Positions 12,802 through 26,700 of a stretch of 64,000 nucleotides of DNA are shown piece after piece. Position 1 is the first letter of the stretch, and each line of letters begins with the position of its first letter. Made by a program: the position numbers and the translations under genes. The stretch covers positions 1,860,001-1,924,000 of the forward strand of contig JACZZP010000002.1 of assembly GCA_015183035.1 (NCBI GenBank), in the 5' to 3' direction. The notes beneath the pieces are model-generated. The model had not been told where the DNA came from. It made no database searches and saw only the letters and a list, made by a program, of their open reading frames with translations. Source of the stretch: Meloidogyne chitwoodi. Lineage: Eukaryota; Nematoda; Chromadorea; Rhabditida; Meloidogynidae.

Positions 12802-13018
12802 ATTAAAAAGTTATAAATCTAATTTTTATTTTAAATAAATTATATATTACTAATTTTTATTTTTACGAGTATAAAAGTTTTTTTTAAAATAATAAAGTTA
12901 TTTTGTTAAAATTGCAACTAAAAAATTATTAGAAATAGAAAGAAAAATGTTTTGAATATTTTTAATTTGTTCTACGTTTTAAATAAATAATTATATTAAT
13001 TTTTTTCTTCTTTTCTTT

Positions 13019-13593
13019 TCAAGCATTATTATTGTCTTGATTATTATTAGTTAACTAAATAAATAATTTTTAAATTATTAAATATTTATTTTTAATTACC
13101 TGATTTTGATATAATTCACTAAGTTGTCCTAACTGTTCAATTATTAGATTATTTTCTAAATTATTATTATTTTGTAGTATATTATTTAAATTTATATTAT
13201 TAATATTTTGTTGAGGCATTCTTGCAATAATTTCACTTAAATAATTTATTTGTCTTTTAAGATATTTTATATAATTTATTGTTGTATTTAATGTATTTAT
13301 TGGATTCTTTTAAATATAAAAATATTTTTTAATTATTTTTATAAGTAAATTAAATTAAAAATAAAATAAAAATAATTATATTTTAATAAAAAACAACAAA
13401 TCTTTCATTAATTCTTTCAATATTTATTTATTAAATTAATTAATACCAAATTAATTCTTGTATTTCTTGATTGTTGACCAATTTGAATTCTTCTATTTTG
13501 TCTTCCTCTATTATTTCTAGGTATTGCCAAAATATAAAATTGGCAAATAATTAAACAAAAAATAATTAAATTATTTTTTAAATTCAAACTCAT
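13019..13593 (-). CDS. Small Asn/Gln-rich secreted protein, unknown function
   Basis: Three exons on the minus strand: 13593 to about 13450 (MSLNLKNNLIIFCLIICQFY, LAIPRNNRGRQNRR), about 13312-13100 (NPINTLNTTINYIKYLKRQI, ARMPQQNININ), and a last short exon LTNNNQDNNNA ending at 13019. Junctions are in phase. The N-terminus is a convincing signal peptide; the mature part is basic then Asn/Gln-rich. The segment LNTTINYIKYLKRQINYL resembles helix 2 of helix-loop-helix proteins, but the signal peptide and lack of a proper basic helix argue against a transcription factor. A secreted, possibly gland or cuticle product is more likely. Confidence 0.6.
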
Positions 13594-14942
13594 TTTTTAA
13601 AATTAAATTTTTTAAATAATAAAATAATCAAATAATTTTTTAAAATAAATTTTACTATAAAATTTATTTATTTATATATTAACTAATTAATTATTAAGTG
13701 CATTATTTAATTATTTATATTTCTTAATATTCACGTGAATTTTTTTATTAAATATATTTTTTATAAATTAATTAAGTACATCTAAACTTATATATTTCTT
13801 AATAAATTTAATTTAATATTTATTACAAAATATGATGATTTTTAAACTTTATTTATCTAAAAATATTTTAATTAATTAATTAATTTATTTATTTATTTAT
13901 TGTTGAAATTTTTTTAACTTTAATAATTTAATATTTTTTATAAAAAACTTTAATTATTTTACTAGACTTATTTTTCCCTAATTAAATATTTAATTTTTAA
14001 TAAATATATATTTACTTTTTATTTTATAAAAGTACATTTATTATAGTAAATAATATTTTTAATCTTCGTCCTTTTTTCTCTTTTTCGAAGAAATTGAAAA
14101 CCATGGAAACCATTTTCTTGAAAATTAAAAATTTGTTTTGTTTAAAATAAATCTTCTCTTCTACCCCCTTTTTCATATTTTTATTTCTAATATTTTTTCT
14201 TTATTTTTAAAAATATTAAAATCAAATTTAATATACTTATTATAATATTATTAAATAAATATAAATATATAGATAGTTTTAAAAGTTATTTTTATGTCAA
14301 AAATTATTGTTACATATTTTTGGATTTTTAAATATATTTACTTAAATTATTCTGCAATTTATCTCTAATAATTATTTTCTTATTTTCGAATAAATAATAG
14401 AGAGGTAATTGCTTGAGTAAACAATTCTTTTTAATTTTTTAAATTATTCCAAAATTGGAATAAATTTTTTAAATCTATTTTTAAAAATAAATAAATATAT
14501 ATATAATAAATAGTAATAGTTTTTTATTTTAATATTTCACAGCATGTACCCAATGAAATGAAAAATAGTAAAAATGCAGAATTTTATATTTTTTAAAAAG
14601 GAATAAAATAAAATATATTTACATTTAATATTTTGGCAAAACCATTTTATTATTTATTCATAAAGCTTTTTATATTTTACAATTTATTATAAAAAAAAAT
14701 TTAAAATTAGCAACATTTATATTTTTTTCTTCAAAGAAATTTTTAAAAATAAATTTTCAAATTAATTATTTTTTTAATTTTTGTTTTTTTTTAAAAATAA
14801 AAATATATTTCCGCTCAGGAAATTCTAAAAAAGATAAAAATATTTTAAAATAAATAAAAAAATTTAAATTTAATTAAAAAAAGAATTAAATTAAAATTAT
14901 TAATTTTTAGTAAAATAATAATAATAATTTTTATTTAAATAA
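13594..14942. other. Intergenic, strongly A+T rich
   Basis: Divergent promoter region between a minus-strand and a plus-strand gene. Only A/T homopolymer runs and degenerate TTAA-rich sequence; one C-rich island near 14160 (TTCTACCCCC). No gene seen. Confidence 0.5.
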
Positions 14943-15387
14943 ATGGATAATTCAGCAGCACCAATAATTCCACGTCTTGAAATGGAATCATTACGGCAAA
15001 TGGAACAAGAAATTGATAATAGCTTATTTAATGTAAAATTTAAAATTAAAATAATTAATTAAATTTAATTTATTTTTAAAGATTCGTGATGTTGATGCTC
15101 AACGATTTTTAGAAAAATCATTAGTTTTATTATTTGCTAATGCTAATTTTAATAATAAAAATAATAATTTAAATAATTCTTCAAATAATAATTCTTCAAA
15201 ATTAAATAAAAAATATAATAAAAATTTAGAAAATAATATTTTACCTCCAAAATCACCTAGAAATAAACAACAAATAAATAATGAATTATTATTAAATAAT
15301 AATAAAAATTATAATGAAAAGATTATTGAAGCAGGACTACTTTTACATGAAATTGCAGCAAAATGTAGACAATCTATTTTACTTTTG
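14943..15387 (+). CDS. Upstream exons of an Asn/Ser-rich gene (isoform A start)
   Basis: Exon 1 (14943-15040) encodes MDNSAAPIIPRLEMESLRQM and ends NSLFN before GTAAAA. Exon 2 (15082-15387) encodes IRDVDAQRFLEKSLVLLFAN, an Asn/Lys-rich linker with LPPKSPRNKQQ, and IIEAGLLLHEIAAKCRQSIL, ending at GTAATT in phase 0. The two helical, leucine-rich segments flank a disordered linker. Not recognised. The next in-phase acceptor with convincing coding sequence is at 17007, shared with the separate start at 16719, so this may be the long isoform of the same gene. Confidence 0.55.
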
Positions 15388-16718
15388 GTAATTTAATTAA
15401 ATTATTTTTTATAATAAATTAAATAATAATTATTTATAATTAAAAGTTGACTCTCATTATTAGAACAAGAATACACAAATATTTAATAATTATTTATTTA
15501 TTTATAAATACTGATCATCCCCAAAAAAGTTTTTTTTTCAAAAAATAATATTTGTGGATATAAGGCACTCACAGATTTATTTTAGGTGTCCTTATAAAAA
15601 GAAGCAACTTTTTATTAAAAAAAAGTAGTTAGAGTAAACCTCTTACCAGTCGTTGAATATTTTTAAAGGAAAAAAAGGGAAGAATTACTAGGGAAAATAA
15701 AATAAAATTAAAAATAATTATTTTATGCAAAATATCACTTTTAAATATTATTATTTAATTTCTACTGTGTAATTTATAATATTCTCAATAATCCACTAAA
15801 ACACCTGTTCAAAATTATTTTCTATTAGAAAATGTAAAAAGAGTCAATGAATGATCATTGTTTTGAGAGAAGTAAAAAATTGATGTAAATAAACACAGGA
15901 AATGTTTTTTTTCTAAATCAATGTTAAAAATAAAATAAATAAATAAAAGGGAAGGTAGAAAGGATTGTAATAATATATTTTTATTTTTTTTTAAATAAAA
16001 TAATAAATTCATTAAAAGAAAAAACAACTAAATTTTATATTAAATATTTACCTACTAATATTTATTAATTAATTAATAACAAAGATTTTTTTTTAAATAA
16101 TTACCTATGTTCTCTAAATACTTTAAAATATCCCATAAATATAATTAATATTTTACTACCAAAAAACCTTAATACACTTTTTTTAATTTTTAATTAATTA
16201 AAAAAAAAGTTTTAAAAAGGTCCTAAAAACCAACCAAGCAGCAGACGCTTTCTTTCCTCTTTTTTCTTAAATTTAAAGAATTATTATTATATCAATCAAT
16301 GCCACAGGTTTTAAGGCTTTCCCTTTTTAACCGTCAGCAGTCGTCGCATGTGAGTGAGTGTTGAATATATCAAACAAATAAAATAAAAGAGGATATATAT
16401 ATTAACACCAAAAACACAATTATCTACCTTTTTTATCTTAAAATATATCAGCAAAATCACAAAAAGTTTCAAGCTAATCAATAAAAATGTTTAAATAAAT
16501 ATCTGCAAATATTTTATTATTTTTAATAAAATTAAAATTTATTTATTTTTAATAATTAGAATAATTAAATAATTTTTTAAAAATATCTTATTTATTTTTA
16601 TTTATTCTTACCTTTGAATTTAAAAAAATTAATTTTATTAAAATTAATTTAAAATTAATTTTTATTTATTTATTTAAATTAAAGAATAATATTTTAAAAA
16701 TAAATAAATTAATCAGAA
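15388..16718. other. Long intron or intergenic spacer with promoter-like island
   Basis: Mostly A+T. It contains a less A+T-rich island at about 16225-16370 (AGCAGCAGACGC, CCGTCAGCAGTCGTCGC) just upstream of the start at 16719, which may be a promoter. A 17-nt motif at 15444-15460 recurs in another gene's intron (see findings). Confidence 0.45.
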
Positions 16719-18796
16719 ATGAATAAAGAAAATAATAATAATAATTCTAAATTTATTAAAAACAACAAACAAAATAATTATTCAAATAATTATCAAAAAA
16801 CTGAAAAATCCTCTTTTAAAGATAATTCTTCTTCTTCTTCTAATAATAAACAAATTAATTCTCAGCAACAAAAGAGTCCTTATATTAGCAATTTTTGGAT
16901 TTCTGTATGTTTTTTGATGAATATATGTGAATAATATAGCCTTATTTTTAAAAAAATAATAATTTTATTATTAAAAATTAATTAATTTTTAATAATTAAT
17001 TAAGACACTAAAATCTCGTTCTTCTACTTCTTCATCAACTCAACGATCTTTACAAAATGCTACAGAACGTTTACAACAATTACACCAACAATCTTCTTCT
17101 TCTTCTTTTTCTCCTTTATCACAACAATCTTCATCTTCTTCTCCTTCTTTTTTAAATAATTCTGAAGACAAAAAGCAAATAAATAATTTAGAAAATCAAC
17201 AAAATAATTTTGGTGTTGTAGAGTCTGTAGCTGTACGTTCAGCTAATTTTTTGATGGAAATGAAAAGAACACAAGAGGATAAAAATAAAATTAATAATAA
17301 TATATTTACTTCTAAAAATAATTGTGGAAGAGTTACTCCTTTACCTACTAGGTATCTTTTTTATATAAAAAAAAGAAAATAAGCTGTTAATTATTTTTTA
17401 ATAATTAAAATATTTAATAATTAAAATTAATTTTTAAATAATTAAAAGTTTTTAAAAATAATAATTTTAAATAAATTAAATTATATTTAATTTAAATATA
17501 TAGTAGTCCTTCTTTAATTGAACAACAACAACAACAACTTTTTGATGAAATTCAATCTTCTTCTTCTTCTTCTTTTTTAAATAATAATAAAAATAATAAT
17601 AATTGTGGTCATTTTCCAATAATTGATTCTGAAAAGAATAAACAATTATTTATTAATATTTGTGAAGAAAAAGAAGAAATAAATAATTCAAAAATACCTT
17701 TATTATTATCATCACAATCATTTTCTTCATCTTCTTCTTCAATATCAGAATTACCACAACCACCACCTAAACATCATATTCGTCAACAATTATTAAAAAT
17801 TAAACAAAAAAATGTTTTTGCTAGTGGAAATAGTTTTTTTGGTGGAATTTCTAATAATCCTTTCTTTTTTGGAGGACAACAACAACAAAAACAAATAAAA
17901 CAAAGAAAATTACTTCCAACAGCTAAACAACTTTTAAATTATTCTTCTTCTTCTCCTAATTTTCCACAAACTAATACAGTTATTTCTAGAGTTTTTGAAT
18001 TTGAAGAAAAACAACAAAAAAATGTTTGAATTTTTATAAATTTAAATTATAATTAAAAAAATTAGAAAAAATGGAGAGTAATAAATTAATAAATATTTAT
18101 TAAATAATCTGTTTTTTAAATTTAAATTAATTAAAAAATAAATAATTAATTAATTAATATTAACAGAATGTCTCCTCTACAAAAAGAATTACTGAAAAAA
18201 CATTAATAAATAATTTAAATAATATTAAATTAAATAATTCAACAAATAATATTAAAAAATTATCTTCAACAAATAATTTAAAAAATAATAATAATAACAG
18301 ACTTTCACCTAAAAGTAGTTTATTTTGTAAAAAACCTGTAATTGTTGTTGACTTAGATGGATTAGAAGAAGAGAAAGAAGAAGAAAATAAAAAAATAAAT
18401 TTAAATAAAATAATAATTTCTTCAGAAAAATCAAAAAGTGTTACTGCTTTAATTAAATTAAATAATGTTACACCCAAACATTTTCAATTTACAATACAAA
18501 AGGTAAGATATATTTTTGTGTTTTGATTTTTAAAAAATATAAATAAATATAATATTTATTTTGTTTACACTAAGTTGTACTTAAAATAATTTTTTTTAAA
18601 AAGTTTTTTCTGGGAATTTTTAAAATATAAAAAGATTTATTTTAAAATAAAGCTATTAATGAATTTATATTTCTTTTTTATTTTTTATTATATTTTTTAA
18701 TAAATTTTATTTTAAAATATAAATTATAATTATTTTATTTAAAAAATTAATAGTATTGGGCAAGAATTCTTAAAAAAATGTTGGGTAAATTATAAT
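16719..18796 (+). CDS. Ser/Gln/Asn-rich protein, unknown function
   Basis: Exons: 16719 to about 16903 (MNKENNNNNSKF ... YISNFWIS), from 17007 (TLKSRSSTSSSTQRSLQNAT, ERLQQLHQQ ... ESVAVRSANFLMEMKRT), from about 17504 (SSPSLIEQQQQQLFDEIQ, ELPQPPPKHHIRQQLLKIKQ, GGISNNPFFFGGQQQQ), from about 18167 (NVSSTKRITEKTLINNLNN, CKKPVIVVDLDGLEEEKEE, TPKHFQFTIQK). A short last exon 18755-18796 (YWARILKKMLGKL, then stop) would fit in phase but is uncertain. The protein is largely disordered, with Ser, Gln and Asn runs; conserved-looking islands are the ATERLQQL coiled-coil stretch and PVIVVDLDGLEE. No family recognised. May share exons with the upstream start at 14943. Confidence 0.55.
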
Positions 18797-20360
18797 ATTT
18801 TATTTTTAATCAAATATATTTTAAATTATTTAATTTTTAATTATTTTATAAATATAATTTTAAAAAAATATATTTTTTAAATAATATGTATCATTTATAA
18901 ATTCTCCTTACAAATTAGATTTATTTTTCATCTTCTTATTTTATTTTTTAAACTTAAAGTATGCTTAATTATTTTAAATATATTCACACATTTTTAATGC
19001 GCATTCTCTCTTTTATTTTCTAATTATTTTATAATAACAATAAATTGTTCATGTCCTATTATTATTTATTAAGTAGTTTTATAATAATCATTCAGGCCTA
19101 CCACTTTTTTTTTCTTCCAATTTTTCAGTCTAATTCTTTTTTTATTTTTTAGTTGATTGATTCACATATATAACTAAACATGTGTATTTATATTTGAGGG
19201 AATATTTTTATTTTTTTTATTATTTTTTCAACGAATATTTTTTAATTTTAAATATTTTTTAATTAGAATTTAATTAAATTTAAAATAAATATATTTTATT
19301 TCAGATTTTTTATATTTTTTTATTTAAATGAGAATTTCAATTTAACTCTGAGTTGATTTAAAAACTTTATTTTAAACTCGAAAAGAAATCCGAAACTTTT
19401 ATTTTTTATTTAATTATTTTTTAACAAATAAATATCTTCTCTATATTTTAAAGAATATTTATTTTTATTTATTTTTTAAATTAAAATCCATTTTTATAAT
19501 TTAGGTTAAGCTATGATTTTAAATAATAATAATGTGACTGACACTGACCAAATCAATAAATCCAAATAATAAAAATCCGTGGCTATTTCCTTTTTATTTT
19601 TCCCGATTTATTTGTTGTTGTTCTTTGCTTGTTACCTAGATATACCACCAATCAGCTAATAAAAAGGCCTAAAACTTTGTCCATTTACTTTTAACTTTTG
19701 TTTTGTTGCTAATAATAATATCATTTTACTTTTTAAAGAGATTTTAAGGAATTTTTGTTTTTCTTTTTCTCACATTTTTATATGAGAAAACACAAATAAA
19801 TAAATAAAATATATATTCTCTTCATTATTTAACTCTTCTACAAATATCTCTAAATATATTTACCTTTTGGTCAAGTATTTAGTAGAATATTAAGTAAATG
19901 ACTGATTCTTTTAGTACCTATGTCCACTTAAAAATAAGCCAGAAGTGCTTTATTAACGGAAAATGGCGATTAGAAAATAAACCTAGCAAAATATCACTTT
20001 CCACATATATTTTGGATATTTATTATTAATAATATTTTTATTTTTATTTTCTAATTTAATTCTCTTAAATTATTTTAAATAAATATTTTTTAAAATTTTC
20101 AATTTAGAATGTATTTATTTATATAATTTTATTAAAATAACTCTCAAGAAAGATAAAATAATTTCCTTTATCTAAATATATTACACTACAAATAATAATA
20201 ATAATAATAATATAAAGATTAGTTTATTATATATTCTTTTATTATTTTACAAAAGTTTAAAAGAAAAGAAGAAAAAAGTGATTATAATCAACAGAAAATA
20301 TATTAACAAAAAAACATTAATAATAAAAACGAGAATATAATTAATTAATTAATTAAAATA
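18797..20360. other. Intergenic spacer
   Basis: No coding sequence seen. A less A+T-rich patch at about 19530-19700 (GACTGACACTGACC, CCGTGGCTATTTCC) may be the promoter of the next gene; an ATA/ATT microsatellite lies near 20190. Confidence 0.45.
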
Positions 20361-22040
20361 ATGTTCGAAAATCAACATAATAAAATAAAAGAAAAATTAA
20401 AAATGGGAGAATTTGAAGGAGAATTAATAAAAGAAGAAAAAAATAAAAAAGAAAATAATAATAATAATAATGAAGATGATGAAGATGGATTTGAAGAATT
20501 ACGGGATTTTCAATTAATTTTAATGCCAGCAGCAAGACAAAGCGCCGCTAGAAGATTTACTAGTAATTCTAATAATAATAATAATAATAAAAATAATAAT
20601 AAAATAATAATCAATGAATATCAACAAAAAACAACAAAAAATAATTGTGAAAACGCAGAAAAAATAGGGTTAGTTATTTTATTAGAGAGATAATAAATGA
20701 GAAAATATTAATTTATAGAAGATTAACTACTACATTAATGTTAATTTAATTATTATTAGTTACAAGATTATTTAGAGAATCTTAACTTATTTTAATTATG
20801 AGATATCCTAGTCAAATTAAAATAAATAAATATTTTAATTGCAATAATATATTCTTCTCATTCTTTATAATTGTCCTTATTATGTAGATCAATAAATGAT
20901 TCATTTCTCTCTAGTAGTTGATCTTCTGGACAAAAATAACAATGATTAATCTCTTTTTTAAATGTTCGAAAAAATATGTGCTTGTTTTTTAGGCCTCCAT
21001 TTGTACAAAGACGTCAAAAAAATATAAATAATAATATTCTAAAACGACCTCCAGAAACAACAACAACAATAAAAACAACAAATAAATTTCCTCTTATAGA
21101 TGAAGATTTATTAATGTTAATTTCACGTAATAATAATTTAAATAATTTAAATAAAACAACTTCTCCAAGTCTTTGTAGATTAATTACTAATGTTTCTGAA
21201 TGTAAATGGACAACAACAACAATACCAACAATTTTAATAGAAGATAATAATCAAATAAATATTGAAGAAAAAAATAAAAATAAAATGACAATTCTTCAAA
21301 ATAATAATTCTTTTTCTTCTTCTTGGCATTCTTCTCCTCTTTTAATAAATCAGAATATAAACAACAATAATGCCAAAAATTTAATAAAAAAAGAATCAAA
21401 TAAAACAACAATATCTTCTTCTTTTATTATTCCATCAGAAGAAACAGAAAATAATCTTCCTTTTAATGAAGAAAAAAAGAAAAAAGAAGAATTAATTGAT
21501 GATTCTAAAACAACAAATTGTAATTGTATTTCTGCTTTTTCATCTTTTAGACGTAAACAAAATAATAATGGAATTAGAAATAATAAAAAATATAAAAATA
21601 ATAACAATGAAGAAGAAGAAGATATTTATCAAAAATCTTCAAATAATAATAAAAATATAGATTCAGGTATATCTTCCTCTCCTTGTTCATCATCTGATAA
21701 TAGTAGTGGAACTATTATTGAAGATAATAATAAAAATAATTTAATAATATTACCACCACCATCACCAAAACATCTTCTTTTTGAAGAAGAAAAAAATAAA
21801 TCTCTTCAAATAAAAGAAGGAAATGTTACAATATTATTAAGTAAACGTAGACAAACTTTAAATTATTTAATTGGAAATATTGTTAGATTTCTTTTATTAT
21901 CACCTCCAAAAAGAACAAAAAATAATAAAATTAAAAAGAAAAAGAAGAAAAAAGATGATGAGAAAAGAGAACAACTTTTTGAGTCTATTCAGGTGTTTTT
22001 TATTTTATTAAAAGTTTTGAATGGTAAAATAATAAATTAA
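20361..22040 (+). CDS. Acidic, Asn-rich intracellular protein, unknown function
   Basis: Two exons, 20361-20668 and 20993-22040, joined in phase (IG to PPFVQRRQ). Exon 1 is Glu/Asn-rich with DDEDGFEELRDFQLILMP and AARQSAARRF. Exon 2 is a long open stretch with ordered-looking islands: FPLIDEDLLMLISRNNN, SLCRLITNVSECKWTT, SGISSSPCSSSDNSSGT, ILPPPSPKHLLFEEE, RRQTLNYLIGNIVRFLLLSP, and a Lys-rich run. The tail after ESIQ could be intronic (a GTGTTT donor is present at about 21993), with a last exon not found. No signal peptide or known domain recognised. Confidence 0.6.
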
Positions 22041-22854
22041 TTGTGATTTTTTTTATAACTAACGAATTTGGTCGCCCTTATTTTCTAACAAAACATATCT
22101 TAAATTTTAAATACTTTTTGATTTAATTTTTATTGAATTATATTGCTTCTTATATCCTTAAGTAAATATATGTATGTAAGTAGAAGAAAATAAGACATTT
22201 TATTTTTATATTCTAATTTAATTTTTTATTTTATTTTTAATTAAAAAGATTCAACACTTATGAGAAAAAATAAAAACTTCTTTCCTAATTTATTCCCATC
22301 ACAATGATTTTTTTCCAAACAAAAAATTATCAAAAACATATAACAGGTGTTTTAAATAAAAAATACCAATATATATTTATTTGTTTGATCTAAATAAAAA
22401 TCTTTTTTCAATCAATTTTTTTTCAACTCTTGGAAGTATTGAGTGAATGAATGAGTCTTTTTTAACAAACACTTTTTTTAGCATTTTTTTTTGCTCATGT
22501 TTTTTTTTGTTTTTAGATTTATTTATTTTTAATATATTTATTTTTTTTAAACATTTTCTTTCATAAGGCTGTTTTTAGTTTCTAATTTTTTTTATTTGAA
22601 TGAGTGTTTATCAGAGTTTTTATTTTTTTCCTTTTCTTTTAAATGTTTGATTTATTTTTAAATATTTTTTTAACAAATAGAGGTTTAAAAATATTTTTTT
22701 AATATTAATAAATATATAAAATGACAATTTTCTGTTCGTTTTTAAATATCCATGACATTTAAAAATATAAAATTATTTTTATTTTAAAAAATAATATTTA
22801 AAAATATATATTTTTTATTTTTTTTTTATTTTTTTTCTTCTAAAGTTTTAATAA
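22041..22854. other. Intergenic spacer
   Basis: Nothing supported. TTTTTTCTTCTAAAG at about 22831-22845 just before the next ATG resembles a trans-splice acceptor. Confidence 0.45.
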
Positions 22855-23700
22855 ATGGAATCTTTAAATAATTTAAATAATTCTTTCTCTTCTTTAAAAA
22901 TAAGAAGAAGAAGAATGTCTTCTTTATTACAACAAAATAATTATTTAATTCCTTCTCCATTTCCTTTATCTAAATTTTCTTCTTCATGTTCACAAATTCA
23001 AAGTTGTAGTAATAATTTAAATAAAAATAAACAAAAATATTTTTTTAAAAATAAACAAACAAAACAACAACAAATTTTCTCTTTTTTTCCCTCTGAAGAT
23101 ATTAATAAAAATAATAAATTGTTTTTAACAAAATCAACAAAAATCTTTCAAAAAACTTTAAGGCAAGCAATTGATATAAAAAATAAAAATTTTATTCAAA
23201 ATTATAAAAGTTTAGTAAAAAAGAAGGTAAATGAAGAAGAAGAAGAAAGTGAAGAAAATGAAGAAGAAGAAGTGACAGATGAAGAAGAATATGAATATAT
23301 ATCAGATTATGAAGAAGATGAAGAAGAAGAATATGAAGATGAAGAAGAAAATAAAGAAGAGAAGAATAATATTAAACAAATAATAAATGAAGAACTAAAT
23401 GATAGAGAAGAATTATTTTTTAATAATATTTCTTATAGTATTAGTAAAGATGGAGTAGAAATAAAAAATGAAAAAAATATAGAAAATGGTTATTCTCAAA
23501 ACAACTCTTCTTATTTTATGAAGAATAAAGATTTTATTCAAATTTATAAAAATAAAATAAATAATAAAGAAAGAGAATATTATAAAAGTAATCAAATTGA
23601 GAAAGAAGAAAAGGAAAAGATCGGAAGAGAAGACAAAAACAGTGAAATTGAAGATTGGGAAGATGATGATAATGAAGAAGATGATAATAATAATAATAAT

Positions 23701-23765
<65 letters not shown>

Positions 23766-26700
23766 TAATAATGATAATAATGATAATAATAATTATAATA
23801 ATGATGATGATGATTATCTTTCTCTTTGGAGTAATCGTCATTCTTCTGATCGTAGTAATACTCCTTTAAGTCAATGTAGTAATTCAACAACAACAACAAC
23901 TATTACATTTATGATGAATTTACCTACACCAAAAGGTTCTGAATTACCACCACTAACTTCTTCAATATTATCATCTTCATATCGTTATAATAATAATAAT
24001 AATAAAGAATTAAGACATTCATCACCTGTTGATAAATTGGTTGTTGATGAAGTTCATTTTACTTTTCGACTTTTTACGAGGGTGAAAACATTGAAATTAA
24101 AATTAAATTATTTTGAATAATATTGAAGGATATTTTGCATATTTTTTGATTAAATAAAATAAATTATTTAAATAATGGTTTTATTTTTTAATCCTTCACA
24201 AAAAGTATGTGTGCTCTCTTATATTCTTGTAATATCTTTGGTACTCCTATTATTAGAGAGTGTCTTTATTTATTTTATAAAAATACTTTCAGTCCACTCA
24301 CAACTTAAAACCCCAATATTTTCGAGTTTTAAAATTCGACCCTAACTACTCCTAATAGTGCCTTTTAATAAATACTAAATATTTTTAAATTTAAATAATA
24401 CTTTATTTTATTTTTTAGTCATCACCATCAACTTCTCCTCGGAATAGCACAGATAAAACTGAAACTTATGATATTAATAAACAAAGTCCTCGTTGGCGTA
24501 CAGATTCTATTAATGAAGCTTTACCAGCATTTAATAATAATAAAAAAGAAAAATTACCTTTAATTGGGGAATTAAAACAAAAGTAATAATATTTTTATTT
24601 TTTAAATAAAAATATAAAATTTTTTTAATTAATTTTAGACCTTCAACTTTAATAGAAAATAAAACAAAATTATTACCTCTTACAAATAATTCTTCTTTAC
24701 CTGTTGATAATGTTAATAATAATAAACTTGAAGTAAGTAATATAATATAATTAATTAATTATTTATTATTAAATATTGGGATTTATTTTTTCTGTCATTT
24801 TTTGATATTAATAGAGTCTGAGGAAAAAATAAAAATTTAATTTAAGAATAAATCACCATTAGAAACTCCCTCATCTTCAACAACAATTACTACTACTAAT
24901 AATTTACTACCTTCAATTAAACAAAATAATGAAAAAGAAAAAATTAATATAAAAGAAGAAGAAGAAGAAAATAAATATTTAAATGGAAATAGTATTTTAA
25001 ATAATAAAATAAATAATAATGAAAATATTTCTTCAACTTTTTTACCTCAAACTGCAATACAAATATCCGCTTTACAAGCTGTAAATTAATTAATTAATTA
25101 TTTTAATTTAATAAAAAATTATTTTAATTTTTTAGTCAAAATATTTTATTAAAATATAATTTTTAAAAATTAAAAAAACTTTTATTTTAATTAAAATATA
25201 TTTACAAAAATAATTAAATAAAATTAAAAAAAATAAAAATAAATTTAATAGCAACAACTAAAAAATGCAAAATCACCACCACCAATTGAACATAAAAATG
25301 ATTTATTAATTCAAAATAATAATTCAGAAATAATAAATCAACAATCAAATAATAATTTAGAAAAACAAGTTTATTTATTTTTTAATTTAAATTAAATTTT
25401 TATTTTTTATTTTTTCAAACAGTTTTCTTCTTCTCTTTCACCACCCCCCTGTTATCAACAAGCATTAAGATTATCTCCTATATTAGCTGGTCGTTTAGCA
25501 GGAATACCTAAGTATTTTTTATAAAATAAATTAAATATTTTAAAATATTATTTAATTAATTAATAAAAAAACATTTTTTAAAGATTTCATTTTCCAATGG
25601 GCAGACCACTTAGCAAAGCTGAAAATGATGCTAAACTTAACAGAATAAAAGATCTTTTTCAATCATTTCCTGATGGAAAAATATCATTTGCTGATTTTGA
25701 TGAACTTTGTAAAAGAATGGATATGGCTATTTATACTAAAGTTATTTTTTTTAATAAATAAAATAAATATTTTAAGTATATTATAGAGAGCAGTATATGA
25801 TGCTTGTTGTCGTATTAATGGTTTAACAATATTTTCTCCTTCTACTTCAACATCAATACCAGAAAATGAACAAAATTTAAAAAATTTATTAAATTTACCA
25901 AATATTGATTTTAATCAATTTATTATTTATTGGAATAGGTAAAAATTAATTAATTTAAATTAATTAAAATAAAATTATTATTTTAGAATGTGTTCTGAAG
26001 CTCATGATGAAGCTACTCAATTTATTTTTACTTTAAATTCTGCTTCTCGTTCATTTAATAGTCATTTTTTAAGAAAAGAAGATTTTCTTCCAATACTTAT
26101 GGATCTCATTTTGGTAAAAATTAATAAATATTTTTTTAATATTTTATTTTTTAAGACACATCCTGGACTTCATTTTTTAAAAGAAGCACCTCAATTTTAT
26201 AGCAAATATTGTGAAGTGGTTTGTTTTTTAATATTAATTATTAAATTAATTTTTATATTAATTATTTTATTTAATTAGTCATATTATAATAACCTTTTTT
26301 ATTTTTATTGAAATTCTAGAAATAATTTAACTAAACTTTTAATAAATTTATATTTAAATTACTCAAAATTTTTAGGAAACGTCGGAAAATAATTTAAAGA
26401 TTAAATAATTAATTTAAAAATAAAGAGTTAACAAATATTTTAAAATTAATTTTTAAAGGTAATTGTACGTATATTTTGGAATGTTAATCGTTCTTGGAGT
26501 GGCAAAATAACAGCAAGTGAACTTAGAAGATCTAATTTTTTACAAACTTTAAAAATGTTGGATACTGTCACAGATATTAATAGAATTACTGATTATTTTT
26601 CTTATGAACATTTTTATGTTACTTATTGTAAATTTTGGGAATTGGATACTGATCATGATATGGTATAATTTAAAATTAATTTAATTATTTAATAAAAATA

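Noticed and set aside
13100..13593. bHLH transcription factor
   Set aside because: Spacing between the basic part and the helix is too short and a signal peptide precedes it.
23413..23899. Poly-Ile and poly-Tyr open frames opposite the PP2A B'' exon
   Set aside because: Other-frame readings of the (AAT)n microsatellite; the Asn frame is continuous with the gene.
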